DNA of 64,000 bases from Cololabis saira (GCF_033807715.1 NC_084599.1:6606125-6670124), one strand, 5' to 3'; positions 32,815 through 45,090 are shown, counted from the stretch's first letter. The notes: generated from the letters alone by a model not told the origin. Numbers and translations are program-made.

Positions 32815-32982
32815 GGATGGATGGATGGATGGATGGATGGATGGATGGATGGATGGATGGATGGATGGATGGATGGATGGATGGATGGATGGATGGATGG
32901 ATGGATGGATGGATGGATGGATGGATGGATGGATGGATGGATGGATGGATGGATGGATGGATGGATGGATGGATGGATGGAT
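32815..32982. repeat. (GGAT)n microsatellite
   Basis: About 42 perfect GGAT units, following GTGGTTAGCACTGTCGCC, which resembles the A-box end of a tRNA-derived SINE. The GWMD and SIHP reading frames are artefacts of the tetranucleotide. Confidence 0.98.
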
Positions 32983-33502
32983 GCAAGCTGTCAATCCTCC
33001 CAGGAATGGATGTCCCAAGTAACACCGGGGTGTCAGAACAAACCATCAAACTTCTTGAACATCGTCCTGTGGACACATAAGACCCAAGTGGAGTTGTTTG
33101 GTCTGAATGTGCAGAACCACGTTTGGAGAAAACCAAACACAACATTTCAGCAGAAACACCCCAAGCCCACTGTCAAGTGGGTGGTGAAAGGGTGGTGGTC
33201 TGGGTCTGGGATCTGGACACCTGTCAGTCACTGAGTGGACCATAAACTCGTCTGTAGACCAGAGTCTTCTAGAGACACATGTGAGGACATTAAAGACCAG
33301 CTAAAACTGTGTAATGGGACAGGAAGTGATCCCAAACACAGGAGAAAATGTAGAGCTGCAGTTAAGAAATTAACTTTTCTGTTACTATAATAAGTACATT
33401 TTAATTATGTTTTCATGAAAAATTATTATAAGACTCAAATTTCTGTTAACAAGACAATCTGTTAGCACATGAGCAACTGTCTTCTTCACCCTGTCATTTC
33501 AG

Positions 33503-36500
33503 AGACTCTCAAGCGCTGACCATCAGGATGATTTGACTCCTCCCTCTTTTCCGAGTTCTGTTTATCTACATCGTCCACCTGAGCCTCCACCCCGTCCTGA
33601 CTCCATAGCGCCCTCTGCAGACATGGACAGTAACCCAAAACTGTGGGAGCTGAAGCCTCTCTCGCCCCTGTTGCAACCATCAGACCTGCGCACCATTGCT
33701 GGCCCCCCCCCCACCCTGGTTGACCTGGACACCCCCCCTGGTAGCATCCTTGTGTCTCACAACCAGTCCTTGGTGGTGGTCTCTTCACCCCACAGCGAGG
33801 AGTCGCACAACATTCTGATCCAGACCCGGCATGTTGCAGTGTCTGAGGATGGCAGTGCCAGCGATGATTGGCATCCCAGCAGCCCCAGCAGCACTTCTGG
33901 CTCTCAGTGCGGGTTTTATTCCTTTGTGGAGGACCCCACCAGTCCTGAAGCAGAGCAGAACGAGGCCTGGATGACGTCCCCGCAGCGACAGGCTTACCTG
34001 GCCACCCTGAAGGAGGAGCAGGGATTCAAACTACAGACCTACAGCAGCAACAAGAAGCCAGAGAGCTTGTTCTCAGAGAGCAATGGAGACTCGCGCTATG
34101 AACTGGGTCCCTCCAACGATACTGAGCCGGTCGGCGAGGAACAGGACGAGCAGCTCCGGAAGGAGATAATCCGCAGCCAAGCCCCCAGAAGGAATCCAAC
34201 AGATCCAAGCCAGTCTGCAGACAGGCTGATGGAAGGCTTTAGTCTGAGCTACAGTCCTGCCAACTCCGGAGCAGAACCCCATCAAACCATCGAACCTGAC
34301 GCCATTGACGTGGAGCAAATTAACTTCAATGCAGCCCGACAGCAGTTCCTGAAGATGGAGCAGGACCGGCTTGCAGCAATCCTCAGCTCTAACAGGTCCT
34401 CCAGGACAAGCCTGAGCTCAGGTCTCCACCCAGTCTCTAAAGAGGCCAGGAAGGTGGAGGAGGACAGATACAACACAATGAAGTTCACATCAGGAGAAGA
34501 AGAGATGAATCAGCAGAAGCTGGTCAAGGTGACCCAACATGAAGACAGCAGTGTCTTTGATGACCTGGACTCTGGTCTAGAAGAGCTGTCTGTGGGATAC
34601 GCCAACGATGATGGCACCGGGGAGTCCACAAAGGTCAATGAGACCCCCATCGAACGGGAGATCCGGTTAGTTCAGGAACGTGAGAAGAACCTGCGTCGCT
34701 CTCGGGGCCTGAGCCACAGCAATCCTGGTGCAGAGATAGTCCAAATCAAAACCAGACGTTTACAGCTGAATAAGACCTCCATCCAAGCCGAAGAGAATGA
34801 CCAAGTGGGCTTCATTGGCCAAAGCGAGGTCCAAAAACAGACCCAGAGGAGGGAGAACCCCCAGCAGCAGGGACAGTCCCTGCAACAGTACCAAGAGCCA
34901 ACACAGGATGTGAAGCTGGAGAAAAAAGATGAGGATGGGAGGTTCAGAGAAAGGCCTGGGTTTGAGTCTGCAGGAGATGAAGGTTTCCCGTCTCCTTGCT
35001 GTCCTCATCGACATCCTGAAGAACCGGTGTTCCGTGAAACAAATCTGTCTACTTCCTCTTATACGGAGAAGGACTCTGTGGTCCAGGAAAGGAGGCGGTT
35101 CTACCAAGATACGCTATCGTCGTCCTCCTCCTCTCACCATGAAGATGTGTCCCGTTCCTGGAGAGAGAATCTGGAGCCCACCGGCCTGAAGTCCAGAGGA
35201 CAAGGAGCTCCAGATTTTATCGAGAAGGAGATCGAGGAGGCTTTGAGACGGGAGCAGGAACTCCAGGAGCTGAGGGAGTCCAGGAAAGAGACTCGCAAAG
35301 TGGTCTTCACTCCAGCTCCTCTGATGGATCAGGCAACAAAGATGGCCACAAGGCAGTTCTACCCCCCCACACACTTGGGTATGTAATCTTAGACCTCCTG
35401 TCCTGGCAACCAGACCTGCAGGACATAGGGGTCTCCGCTCAACAATATCAGTGTTTGTAAATTAGTTTTGGAAGCCGTTTGTCGAAATCTGGTTGTAAGA
35501 GCTGCATTCTTTTGCATTTCTAATCTAAAATGAGTTTATCTCAGTAACTAGCCGGTTTATGTGAAAACGTTTGTAAGATTCCATCAGAAGTGGAAAATTA
35601 TATCATCATATCATCAGAGCAGAGTAAATTAAGATAAACAGCTAAAATATGACTACATTTTCCACTTTTAGAGGTCACATGTGTTTAGATTCATGTAGTA
35701 AAAACCTAAATACCTGACTATCTGAATAGAATATCTGACCATTTACTGGACCAAGATTGATGTTCCTGTTGTGAAACAGAGTTTAGAGGTTTTTGAAGAG
35801 GAATCCTCTTCAGGATGTTCTGGTACACCCATGTGGAACAGTTGCTGGGTTGTGGATATTTGTACAAGGAAATATCTCAGGAACAATGATGGAGTGGTCA
35901 TCTTTCACCGTTACAATCTCTGGAGTCTCTAAACCACTAACAGTGTGATGTTGGTAGCAGCTGCTCACTGGTGACGGTATCATGGTTGTGATCAAACTGA
36001 TCAAAAGGTGCTGGCTGAGGTTGGAGGGACTGAGGCTTTTCCAGAACTTTCTCTGGATCTCATTCTGACTGCATGCTTCTACACCTCCAAATGTGAACAT
36101 CTGCAAAGAGAACCAGAACTTCAAGTGAAGCACCCATGTGTCCATCTTTTAAGTTGTGCTTTCATGTACACATTGTGACAACACAGTAGCTAGAGAAACT
36201 GTTCCGCCTGCTGCTCAAAAATGTTGCCATACATGTTTCCTTCTTGTGTCTCAGAGAAACCCGTCAATCTGGCCTCCCCCATTCTTCGTCCTGCCATCGG
36301 TCCGTCCTTCACCTCCTCCCCCTCCTCCCCTGTGGGGATTCAGCCGGCCCTCCGGGCCCCTCGAGGTCTGACGGAGTCTCTGCTGCAGGACTTCGAGGAG
36401 CGTCGATCGAAACTGAAGCAGGAGGAGAACTCGGTGAGTCTTTGATCCTCTGCAGTAAACGATGAAGTGTTCAGTTTATCACCCCATGAGATGTCACCTC

Positions 36501-39500
36501 TCTGGGGGGTGAGGGAACCTGAATTTGTGTGGGCAGTTGAGCAGTACCTACTAGATCTAGTCAGGTTCACCTCAATCTAAATGGAAAAGGCTGGACCTTG
36601 TTCCACTGTGGAGTTGCCCATGGTGCGAGGCATCGAGATGGGGTGGGCTAAGTTATTGCCCTATTCAATTCAATTCAATTCAATTTTATTTATATAGCGT
36701 CTAATACAACAGAGTTGTCTCTAGACGCTTTCCAGAGACCCATACCCAGAACATGACCCCCGAGCAGTTATTACATAAACAATGGCAGGTAAAAAACTCC
36801 CCTAGTGGGAGACTCCCCTATGGCTTTTAGTCCCTATGTTGGTGTTTTCTCCAGTGGACGAGAGGGTAGCGTCCCTGTCCCTTCAGACTTGGGGGCAGCT
36901 TCTAACTGTTGTTTGTGTTTCTGGACCAAACACCAGTTTTAAATAGCTTCTTGGAGTCTCTGGCAGGTGTGCTGGAAAGTTCTCCCAAAGGAGACTCTGT
37001 TGTTCCACTGGCAGACTTCAATGGTCTCATGGATAATGCTAACTGGAAGGGCGTGATTGGGAGGAGCTGTCTTCTCTGACCTGAACCTGACTGATGTCTT
37101 GTCTTTGGACTCTTTGGTAGGTCTGCCTTCATCAACACTGCTGTGCAACAGTGTCTAGTCAATAGTCAAACCTCGGATTCAGGCAGAACAATGTGGGTTC
37201 TGTCCCGTTCGTGGAACCTCGGACTCTTGCTAAGCTCCTGGAGTATGCATAGGAGTTTACGTCATGTGTGATGACCACATATGGGCATCAGCCTGTTGGG
37301 CCATAGCAATAGGTCTGTTGCTACGAGCTATCCAGTCCCTGTAAAAATGGAGCAAGAATCTGGTTTGCATTGGTGGTATTGAGTCAGACTTGCTCTGTGT
37401 TTTGGACTTTGTCAGGACTGAACATTTTATCAAATTCTGTTTATAACTTTTATGGATGGAATTTTTCAGGGTCAAATATTGTCAGCATGAAATCTCTGGT
37501 ATTTACAGATGATGTGGTCTGACTGGTGTAATTAATAGTGGATCTACGCTCCTACCCTCACCTATGGAACTGTGGGTAATGACCAAAGAACCAGATGGAG
37601 GAGACAACATTTTAAATGAGTTTCCTCTGCAGAGAGACTCAGAGTAGAATCAGTGCTCGTCCACGTCCAGGGGAGATAGTGAGGGGGTTTTAGCTAGTTA
37701 GGATGTCTCCAGGAGGCCCCTTTGGCTGGGTGTTTCAGGCCTGTACAACTCTAATCTCATCGTATGCAAATACTGTGACAACAAAGACTTGAATCTTGAA
37801 TCACACTCCAGAGATTACATCCCTCAGTCGCTCTGGGAACAATTGTGTGTCCTCCTGGAAGATCTGGAGGAGGTGGGTAGGGTTGGATGAAGACTAAAAT
37901 GGACCCTTAGGCTGCGTCCCAATTGACCCCCTCGCCCTCGTTTTCTTCACTACCCCTAAATTTTGCGCGTTCCCGTGAGGGTAGTGGTGTCCCAATTCCT
38001 CTTTTCACCTAGGCGGAGGGGGCATAACGAGGGCGAGGGGCTGAGAATAGCCCCTTCAAATCGAGGGATGTGACAAGCTGACCTCGCGAACGAGGGGGTA
38101 TAAAAATTCCCCAGAATGCTTTTCGTCGTCATTTGCGGACTGAATCCAAAAAAAAAACATGGCGGACATTTCTTATTTTTTTTGTGAATAAAATCAATAT
38201 TTTGAGTTAGTTTCTGCATAAGAATGCGTTTTGATTACATTTCTAGCGACAAATATATATTTTACTTTCATAATATTCACTCAGTGAATGTACATAATCC
38301 CTTTTTTGTCCGTTGTTCGCGAAGATCGCCTTGGAAAAAAAGGCTGTTAGGTTACGCCGTAGGTTACGTAACCTACGCCGTAGGCTCTGCGGCTCTTAAC
38401 AGGGACGACGGCGTGAGTCGACCCAGCGATCACGTCTGTTCTCGGGCCGTGAGCTGCTGCTGCTCCCCGGGCAGTGGTGTAAAGTAACGAAGTACAAGTA
38501 CTTCGTTATTGTACTTAAGTAAGATTTTTGAGAATTTGTACTTTTATTGATACTTTCATTTTTCTGTACTTTTACTTTTACTTCGTTACATTTTCAAGGA
38601 AAAAATCGTACTTTTAATCCGCTATATTTAAAATTGGACACGTCGTTACTCGCTACAAATTAAAGAACAGCACAGCGGGGGCTGATTTATGGTTCCGCGT
38701 TACACCGGCGCAGAGCTACGGCGTAGGGTACGCGGCGACGCACACCCTACGCCGTAGCCTACGGCGTAGGGTGTGCATCGATTTAACGCAGAACCATAAG
38801 GCGGACGGGAAGGAAGGGGGGCGCGTGAATATACCGAGAAGGAGCCGCAGCTCCCGGGAGAGTTGCGCCGCAGAGGCGGGCCGGAAGGCCGGAGGAACCG
38901 CCGTCGCGTCGAGTACCGATGAGGACTGAAGCCTGAATTATGGTCCCGCGTTAAATCGACGCAGAGCCTCGCCGTAGGGTACGGGCCCTGCGTTGGTGTA
39001 ACGCGGAACCATAAATCAGCCTTGAGCGGCAGCCGACGCGTGTCCATGCGCACCATTCTTTGATTCCACCCCTTCTAAGGTGGTTTTGGCATTTAAAAGT
39101 TCAAAAGTCTCATCCTTTATCAGCTGGGGTTGCTTAATGTTGTCACTGGATACTACAGGCTGGGGGTGGACCTGTCAGCGGGGCCAATGGGCTACAGCAG
39201 CAGTGATGAGCAAAGGGAGAAATTAAAATGGGGTAATGGAAACAAATGCTAAAGGGGTCAGAATAATATCACCATTACTTAGAGTTGTAAGCAAATTCTT
39301 GGATTCTTCATTTCTTTGCAATCCTTTTGAAAATAATTTTGTACTTTGAATTTTGTACTTTGTACTTTGTACTTTTTACTTTTTACTTTTGTACTTAAGT
39401 ACATTTTACACCATGTACTTTTGGTACTTTATTATATTTAAGTTGAGGTACTTTTATACTTTTACTTAAGTAATGTTCTTAATGGGTACTTTTTACTTTT

Positions 39501-42500
39501 ACTTAAGTAATTTTCAAGCAGAAAATTTGTACTTTTACTTAAGTACAATATTTTTGTACTTTTTCCACCTCTGTCCCCGGGGCCGGGGGCTCTTCTCATC
39601 TCCGAAAACGTTGAGTCAAATTTCTTAACAGGGGTTATTTGGATAAACTGAGCCCAGGTTGGATCTTAAAGTTACTTTTACGCCTGAAAAAATATTAAAA
39701 CTTAATAAAGTGCCATATTAACAGCGCTACAGCTGAAATTAAAACAGCTTTTGGCTCTCTGCTTCCTGATCAGGGTAGGGATGAAAACGAGGGGTAGGGG
39801 GAGAATTGGGACAGGCACCTGGGCCAAGTGCCCTACATTTCAAGTGCCCTAAAATCTCCCCCTTCTTTTTTAGGGGGTAGGGAAGAAAAGAAGGGCGAGT
39901 GAAGAAAAGAAGGGCGAGTGAAGGAGAATTGGGATTGGGCCTTACATCTTAAATCATGACCACTGCAACAATACATTTCCCTTCAGAGTTTTTGAATAGC
40001 TGTCTGTTGGTTTTTCAGTACGCAGGAATCCAGCTGGTCGACAACGTCAACAATGAGGTACAGAATCCAGCCCACGCCACTCACATGACCACACCAGGAT
40101 GTTAGACCGGAAACCAGCAACACCAGCAACACCGACCTCATTTACGCCATTTACACCATCAGCAATGTTAATGAATCCCTTTCATCCGTATTAAACATCC
40201 GTCCGTCCGTCCGTCCGTCCGTCCGTCCGTCCGTCCGTCCGTCCGTCCGTCCGTCCGTCCGTCCGTCCGTCCGTCCGTCCATCCATCTCTTTGTTGTGGC
40301 CGTCATCTCCTCAGTCTGTGCTGTGTAAATATGTACCTTTGTCATTCCCAAACAATCTATACACAAAACTGGACACAGATCTGGTTTGTCCCCTCACACC
40401 CACCGTGACGTCATCCACAGGTTTTCCAAAGAGCTGTTTGAAGCCTTTTCTTGCTCATACTCTAGAGTCTTTTTGGTAGAAACTGGTTAATCCAGAAATG
40501 GGTAAATGGATGAGACAATCAGATGTGGAAGCTGACTACAACACACCTACCTTAGCTTTAAACAAAACCTAAATATCGCAAGGAAAAATATTTAATAGAA
40601 ATGCCTATAATTAAAAAAAAAAAAAAAAAAAAATATCGCAAAATCTTTTTTACACTTTCACAATCCAGTTTATCCCAAAAGTGAAATGGAAACACTTTGG
40701 CAGCACTGGTTGTAACAGTCTGTCAATCTAAAGATAAAGATTTAGTTACCAGCTGTTTTTAGGCTCCTTAATACACTGCGGTTGTGCTTTAACACTTAAT
40801 CAAGAATAAATTGGATATTCTTTATCATTCAGCCATTTGTTTAGCGACAGACGCATGTTTTTACATCTCTAAATATTGGTCGGGTGGTCGTCCCTTCCCT
40901 CTCGGCGTCTCCACTGTTGGGTTCTTTTTATTTATAAATCCATTTGGGGAAAAACACATTTGTATTCGTCTTCTCTTCTTCAGCCGGCTAACAGAACGTA
41001 ACATCAAGTCACTATATCAAGTTCCTCACTATTTTTGGACAAAATTCATTTTGTTCTGCTGCAGCAAAGATCTGGAACTGTCAAACTAACACTTTTGATA
41101 CAGTTATCCACCTTATCGCCAAGCTGTTACTGATTATTCGTCATGTTACTTATAGTTTTTATATTTTTTATACAATTTTATACCTTTTTTTATTTGTTGC
41201 TACATTGTGTATTTATTGATTTTTTTAAAGGTGTTTTATTTCTGTTTGTGTGTCATTCACAGTTAACATTAAAGGTATTGTGACATCATTTTTAACATGC
41301 TTTTAACACTATTAAAAGTCTTGGCCAACATCCCTCAAATGTGTCTAAAAGAGTGTAACAAGAAAATATTCACTCTAGTACTCTTTTCCTGGCTTTTTAT
41401 TACAGTGTTTTTTTGCGCCGTGAAAAATGCTTCATTTTCCCCCTTTCCTGTCAATCATTGCTCCGCTCCTCCTCCAAACCTCCTCCTCCTCCAGCCATAC
41501 GCTCACAGCGGCGTCGGAGAGAGCCGGGAGCGACAGGCGAAGCATGCACAGAAAAGCAGCACGGCGAACCACAGCAAACAATCATAAAAATAAAGGCATG
41601 CAAGCAGCAGTGTCACCTTATCTTAAGTCCAGTCAGTGGCCGCGGGTGTTCTTAGCAGTTTTCCTCCGGTGATTAGAACAAAAGAGGCTCTAAACAGCTG
41701 ATTTATGGTTCCGCGTTAAATCGACGCAGAGCCCTACGCCGTAGGGTTCAGCGTACGGTGCGCGTCGCCGCGTAACCCTACGCCGTAGGCTCTGCGTCGG
41801 TGTAACGCGGAACCATAAATCAGCCTTTATGGTGCGCTGGAGAGGAGAGGAGACAGGGAGCTGGGTGGAGGGGGCGGTGATTTAGCGGGTCTATACGTAA
41901 CGATCCGCCACCAAACCAGATGAGCCGTTTTTGCACAGTTATGCGGAAAATCCCAGAAAGCACACAATACACTGAATGTTAAAAGTTCGTTGTTTTTTGG
42001 GTGTAATTGATGTCAAGACACCCAACAAAACACAAAAAATCAAGAAAAATTTGTTTTTCATGTCACAATCCCTTTAAAACAAAAATTGCAAGTGAATCTC
42101 CAAATGTGATTTGGGTAAAATGGTTGGTCATCAACAGCCGTCTATCAACGTCATCCGTCATGGATCACTTGTCAACAGAGCAGTAATCCTACAGCCTAAA
42201 CATGAGCGGGGGTTATAAACACCAAAGGGGAGCGATAAAACGCAGAGAAAAAGAAAAAAGGGAGCAAGAAAAAGCCAAATTGTCCAAGCTAGAGGCATTT
42301 GCTCCTCTGGAGCGTTTTCCAACTGATCAGGAAAATTATTCTGAAAACATTGTGGATGCCAATATCAAGAGATATATCCTTAAAATGGGCCCGTGCAGAC
42401 CCAAAGGTCTATTTCCCACAGATAAGGATGATCGTTGTTTTTCAGAAAGTTATTACAGCTCCACCACAAAAGTTGGAATGTAATTTCCACGCAGATGAAA

Positions 42501-44479
42501 TTAGACTGCTGTTACTGTGAGCATTGTTGGCTTTTTGCCAACCGAAACGCTTTCGTGAAACATCGGCATGAGACGAGAGGCTACAGGCTGCAAAGGGCCC
42601 GGTCATATGCCCCGCTACTGGGTACATTTACCCCGTCCTCCTTCTACATACACTGGCTGAACTCTTTATTGTCCTGCATGGAGGATGGTACCAGCAGTGT
42701 GGAAATGACACTTCCAACACTCCTTCACAATCATCCCCCTCCTCCAGCTCCCCCCAGGATCAAAGACAGCTGTTGGAAGCGCCCCAGTTGCAGGTTAAGG
42801 CCCGGCTCAACATCAACAGGAGGAAAGTAACTGGTCCAGATGGAGCAGACTCCCCACCTGCCTGGAGAACTCAACAGTCTCAGGCTCGGGGGATTACCGT
42901 ACTGGCCGGCTGCTCTCATGCTGGTAATGGCACACCCTGCCAACCTGGACCACTTCCAGTTTGTGTACCAGAAAAACAGGTGTGCAGAGGATGCATCCCA
43001 CTCCCGTGCGACAATTCCACTGCTGGATTAAGGACTTCCACACCACAGCTTGTGAGACATTAGACAGCTCCTCTCCTCAACAGGATCATCTGATCATCAA
43101 TAAGGTCCTCTACAGACTGAAAGATCTTAGTTAGTTTGTTTGGTGCACCATAAGAAAACCAGATGAACAGAATCAAATGTTAATACAAGCTTTTATAATA
43201 TCTTGCACAATTTTTTCCAGCCGGAGGTTCACTTTTCTCAAACCACAGAGGTAGGAGAGAAATGCACACTGTGGTCATCAATCCAGGCCTATTTATACTG
43301 AAAAGGGGGGTGTTTTGTACATTATAGGTGTGAATGTTGAACTTTATCTGTGGAGACATCTGTGGGGGAAAGAAACCTAAACATGTTACACTTTCACCCA
43401 TATACAATATATCCTGCTGATTGTTTCTTACTTGAGAAGCTAAATCAGCAAATACCTAAGATCACTAAAACTTTGAGAAAAACAGAATGGAACCAATCTG
43501 TTTTAAATCTGTTTCTCTTCTTTGTCTTCACCTAAAGAAGAACTCATCTAAACAATCTAGTCCTACAAACCAGGATGTGTTCCTGCGTTGAGAGCAACCA
43601 CCAGTGTAGTCTTATAGAAAAACCCTTCAAACCTTTAAACAATTTCATAAAATCCTAACAAGACCCAAAAGCATGACCATAGCCAGCTGTCAAGCAGAAG
43701 AAAACTCCCCTCGTTGTACATAAATGCATTGTTTATATTATTTATTGTTTATAATCATATATTGTTCGATATAATGTCACCTGATGGGGTACAAATGTGT
43801 TTTTCCCTGCTGGAGCCGGACCCTAGTGGTCAAGAAAGAAACTGCAGGGTTTTTACTTGCGTGTCAAACTCAATACTTCCCTCTTGGTCTTTTTGTCTCC
43901 TCAACTTAAAGGAGCATGAGGCAGGATTGAGGCAGGATTTATGATAAAAAATTTGTATACGTTTTAATTTTTTTAGTAAAAATGTCAGATGAAGCGTTCC
44001 AAACCAAAAAGAATGAGCCCTCTAGCGTATCTCTCCTTTGCCTTGAACAGGCTGTGTGCTGCAAAATGTGCTGCAATTGTGGGGCCGAATTTCCCGCGCT
44101 GGGCTGCGGATGTGACGTCACATGACGCTGCATGCACGTTCTCCCCGTTCTCCCGTGCCGGCTTCACTGTTGGCTGCAGTACCCCCAATGGCCGCCGTGG
44201 CGAAGGGTGGCGCTAGAGAGTCTCATTTCTTAAAAGGAGCCTCATGCTCCTTTAAGTCTCTTTGGTGTCTTCAGTGTCTTCAGTGTCTTCAGTGTCTTCA
44301 GTGTCTTCAGTGTCTTCTGTTTCTGGCGTCTTGGTCTCTCTAGTATCTCTGTCTCTCCGGACTCATGGGTTTCTTCCTTCTTGTTTCAGCTGGTGGAGTC
44401 GACTCGAGTCGTTCGGCATAAGAGCCAGCGAGCCCTGCGCTGGGAGGCCGGCGTGTTTGCTAACCAGGACGACGAGTGA
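33503..44479 (+). CDS. MISP: MISP, mitotic spindle positioning protein
   Basis: Actin-associated phosphoprotein that stabilises cortical attachment of astral microtubules and orients the spindle. Exons: 33503-35378, 36255-36433, 40019-40057 and 44390-44479, all with AG/GT borders and matching phases. From ATG 33623 (GCAGACATGG, the first in-frame ATG of the large exon) the product is 687 residues, close to human MISP (about 680). Diagnostic blocks: [19 protein letters not shown] (about 228), [18 protein letters not shown] (about 340), [19 protein letters not shown] (about 532) and a C-terminus [13 protein letters not shown] plus [17 protein letters not shown], the MISP/AKAP2 C-terminal signature. 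Between them it is Ser/Pro/Gln-rich and probably disordered. The large exon is open to its acceptor at 33503, so an upstream exon (5' UTR or coding) is expected but not identified. Introns 2 and 3 are full of transposons. MED16 lies 8.4 kb downstream. Confidence 0.93.
36661..36830 (+). repeat. Dispersed retroposon 3'-tail repeat, copy 4
   Basis: CAATTCAATTCAATTTTATT, TATAGCGTCTAATACAACAG and CTAGACGCTTTCCAGAGACC match 1440-1660. It lies in MISP intron 2. Confidence 0.75.
36890..37880 (+). pseudogene. Degenerate RTE-like LINE remains
   Basis: Scattered motifs survive without a frame: GGCAGACTTCAATGG (endonuclease GDFN-like), ACAGATGATGTGGTC (reverse transcriptase ADDVV-like) and TGGGAACAATTGTGTGTCC with CTGGAGGAGGTGG, the usual RTE 3' coding end. 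The order is as expected for a LINE. Strongly decayed, in MISP intron 2. Confidence 0.45.
38681..38801. mobile_element. Fold-back MITE, first of two in the hAT element
   Basis: CTGATTTATGGTTCCGCGTT to ATTTAACGCAGAACCATAA, with an internal near-perfect inversion about CCGTAGCCTACGG. Confidence 0.85.
38933..39026. mobile_element. Fold-back MITE, second of two in the hAT element
   Basis: CCTGAATTATGGTCCCGCG to CGCGGAACCATAAATCAG, 94 bp, same family and orientation style as 38681. Confidence 0.85.
40199..40280. repeat. (CCGT)n microsatellite
   Basis: About 20 CCGT units ending in CCATCCATC, in MISP intron 3. The DGRT frame is an artefact. Confidence 0.97.
41273..42073. mobile_element. TTAA-target MITE (AGGTATTGTGACAT family)
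   Basis: Ends AGGTATTGTGACAT and ATGTCACAATCCCT are near-perfect inverted repeats, flanked by TTAA at 41269-41272 and 42074-42077. 801 bp, non-coding, with a fold-back MITE at 41699-41827. Confidence 0.82.
41699..41827. mobile_element. Fold-back MITE nested in the TTAA element
   Basis: CTGATTTATGGTTCCGCGTT to AACGCGGAACCATAAATCAG, arms almost fully complementary, CpG-rich centre. Confidence 0.88.
42202..42610 (+). pseudogene. hAT (ZMYM1-like) transposase N-terminus, frameshifted
   Basis: From ATG 42202: [35 protein letters not shown] and [20 protein letters not shown], then a stop at 42481. The frame +1 continues with [19 protein letters not shown], the TTF-type zinc-finger CxxCWLF motif that follows directly in intact family members. 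The break is therefore a frameshift or small deletion near 42480. The catalytic core is absent, replaced after about 42700 by LINE sequence. In MISP intron 3. Confidence 0.75.
42770..43117 (+). pseudogene. L2-like LINE reverse transcriptase fragment
   Basis: Broken frames read [18 protein letters not shown] and [15 protein letters not shown], equivalent to the RT region around QFAYRxxRSTEDA in fish L2-like LINEs, then [20 protein letters not shown] sequence. The fragment is truncated at 43117 by a solo LTR. Confidence 0.6.
43118..43660 (-). mobile_element. Solo LTR, reversed copy, 4-bp duplication AGAC
   Basis: On the minus strand it starts TGTTAGGATTTTATGAAATTG and ends AAGATCTTTCA, matching 23578-24036 in both terminal thirds but with a different, longer middle (543 bp). 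AGAC flanks it at 43114-43117 and 43661-43664. No internal retroelement sequence adjoins. In MISP intron 3, antisense to the gene. Confidence 0.78.
43910..44251. mobile_element. TTAA-target MITE (AGGAGCATGAGGC family), copy 2
   Basis: 342 bp with TTAA at 43906-43909 and 44252-44255. It is the reverse complement of 26418-26758, including GTGACGTCACATGACG. Its right end lies 138 bp upstream of the last MISP exon. Confidence 0.88.
44258..44316. repeat. TCTTCAGTG tandem repeat
   Basis: Six or seven 9-bp units just upstream of the last MISP intron's acceptor. They extend a pyrimidine-rich region but are not the polypyrimidine tract itself. Confidence 0.85.
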
Positions 44480-44760
44480 GCCCTGCAGGGCCGGGTTTGG
44501 ACCGGAGCCGGGTCCAGACCTGTGGGGACGGTCCACCCTGAGGACTTCAGCAGCAGAGTGAGCTGAGACGGGACGTTTTGAATAGAGCAGGCTGCTCCTG
44601 AATGGCTACTCGCTTCGTCCAATCAGCTTCTGAGTAGAGCAGACGCCTTCAGACGACCGCCGGTGCTTGTTTGGTCGACAGACTTTGAACCTGATATCAA
44701 AACAACTGGACTTTGTAGTTGCTGATGATTTGAAGCTGATGAATCTAGAAATGAAGAAAG

Positions 44761-44766
44761 AATAAA
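44761..44766 (+). terminator. MISP: MISP polyadenylation signal
   Basis: AATAAA 282 bp after the MISP stop codon, followed by a T/GT-rich stretch (TTTTTTTGTTCTC) as expected of a cleavage region. Confidence 0.7.
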
Positions 44767-45090
44767 ACTATTTTTTTGTTCTCACATTTCTCCTGCTGTT
44801 TGTCCAAAGAACTGCCCCTAAAACCGGTCTGTAGGTTTGTGTCTGTCAGAGATCATTTGTGTGTCGTGTGCTACAAGCAAGACAAACTTTGGAAAACAGA
44901 GAGCATGGACGGGTCTGGATAATGTGGCCGTTCTTCAAAGTTCTGACTTCCTACAGGTATTTAGGGCCGACACAGACTTTAACAAGACTCTGGAGCTGTT
45001 TGGGGTTTTTTTTTTTTTTTTTAAAGATTTTATTTTGAACATGCATGTTAAAAAAAAAGAATACAAAAAAGTAAAAAAAATAAACTACAA

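Larger units (their letters stand above)
38472..39573. mobile_element. hAT MITE, 8-bp duplication TCCCCGGG
   Basis: CAGTGGTGTAAAGTAACG and TACTTTTTCCACCTCTG ends, with exact TCCCCGGG at 38464-38471 and 39574-39581. The arms are GTACTTAAGTA-rich (a common fish hAT family). Two fold-back MITEs sit inside. The long TACTTTTAC tracts could form an extended hairpin. Confidence 0.9.
37908..39942. mobile_element. Composite DNA transposon (CCCAATT ends) with hAT and fold-back elements nested inside
   Basis: Left end GGCTGCGTCCCAATTGACC with CCTCGCCCTCG; right end GGAGAATTGGGATTGGGCC with GAAGGGCGAGTG, inverted relative to the left. Its body is split by the hAT element at 38472-39573. A hAT assignment of the outer element is likely, but no outer target duplication was read with confidence. 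Confidence 0.65.

Noticed and set aside
32737..33234. Open frames of GWMD/SIHP repeats over (GGAT)n, and HTHT/CVCV frames over (CA)n tracts
   Set aside because: They arise from tetra- and dinucleotide repeats that leave frames open on both strands; no splice context or protein motif.
40811..41089. 92-codon ORF in MISP intron 3
   Set aside because: AT-rich, no recognised domain, no splice or repeat-family support.
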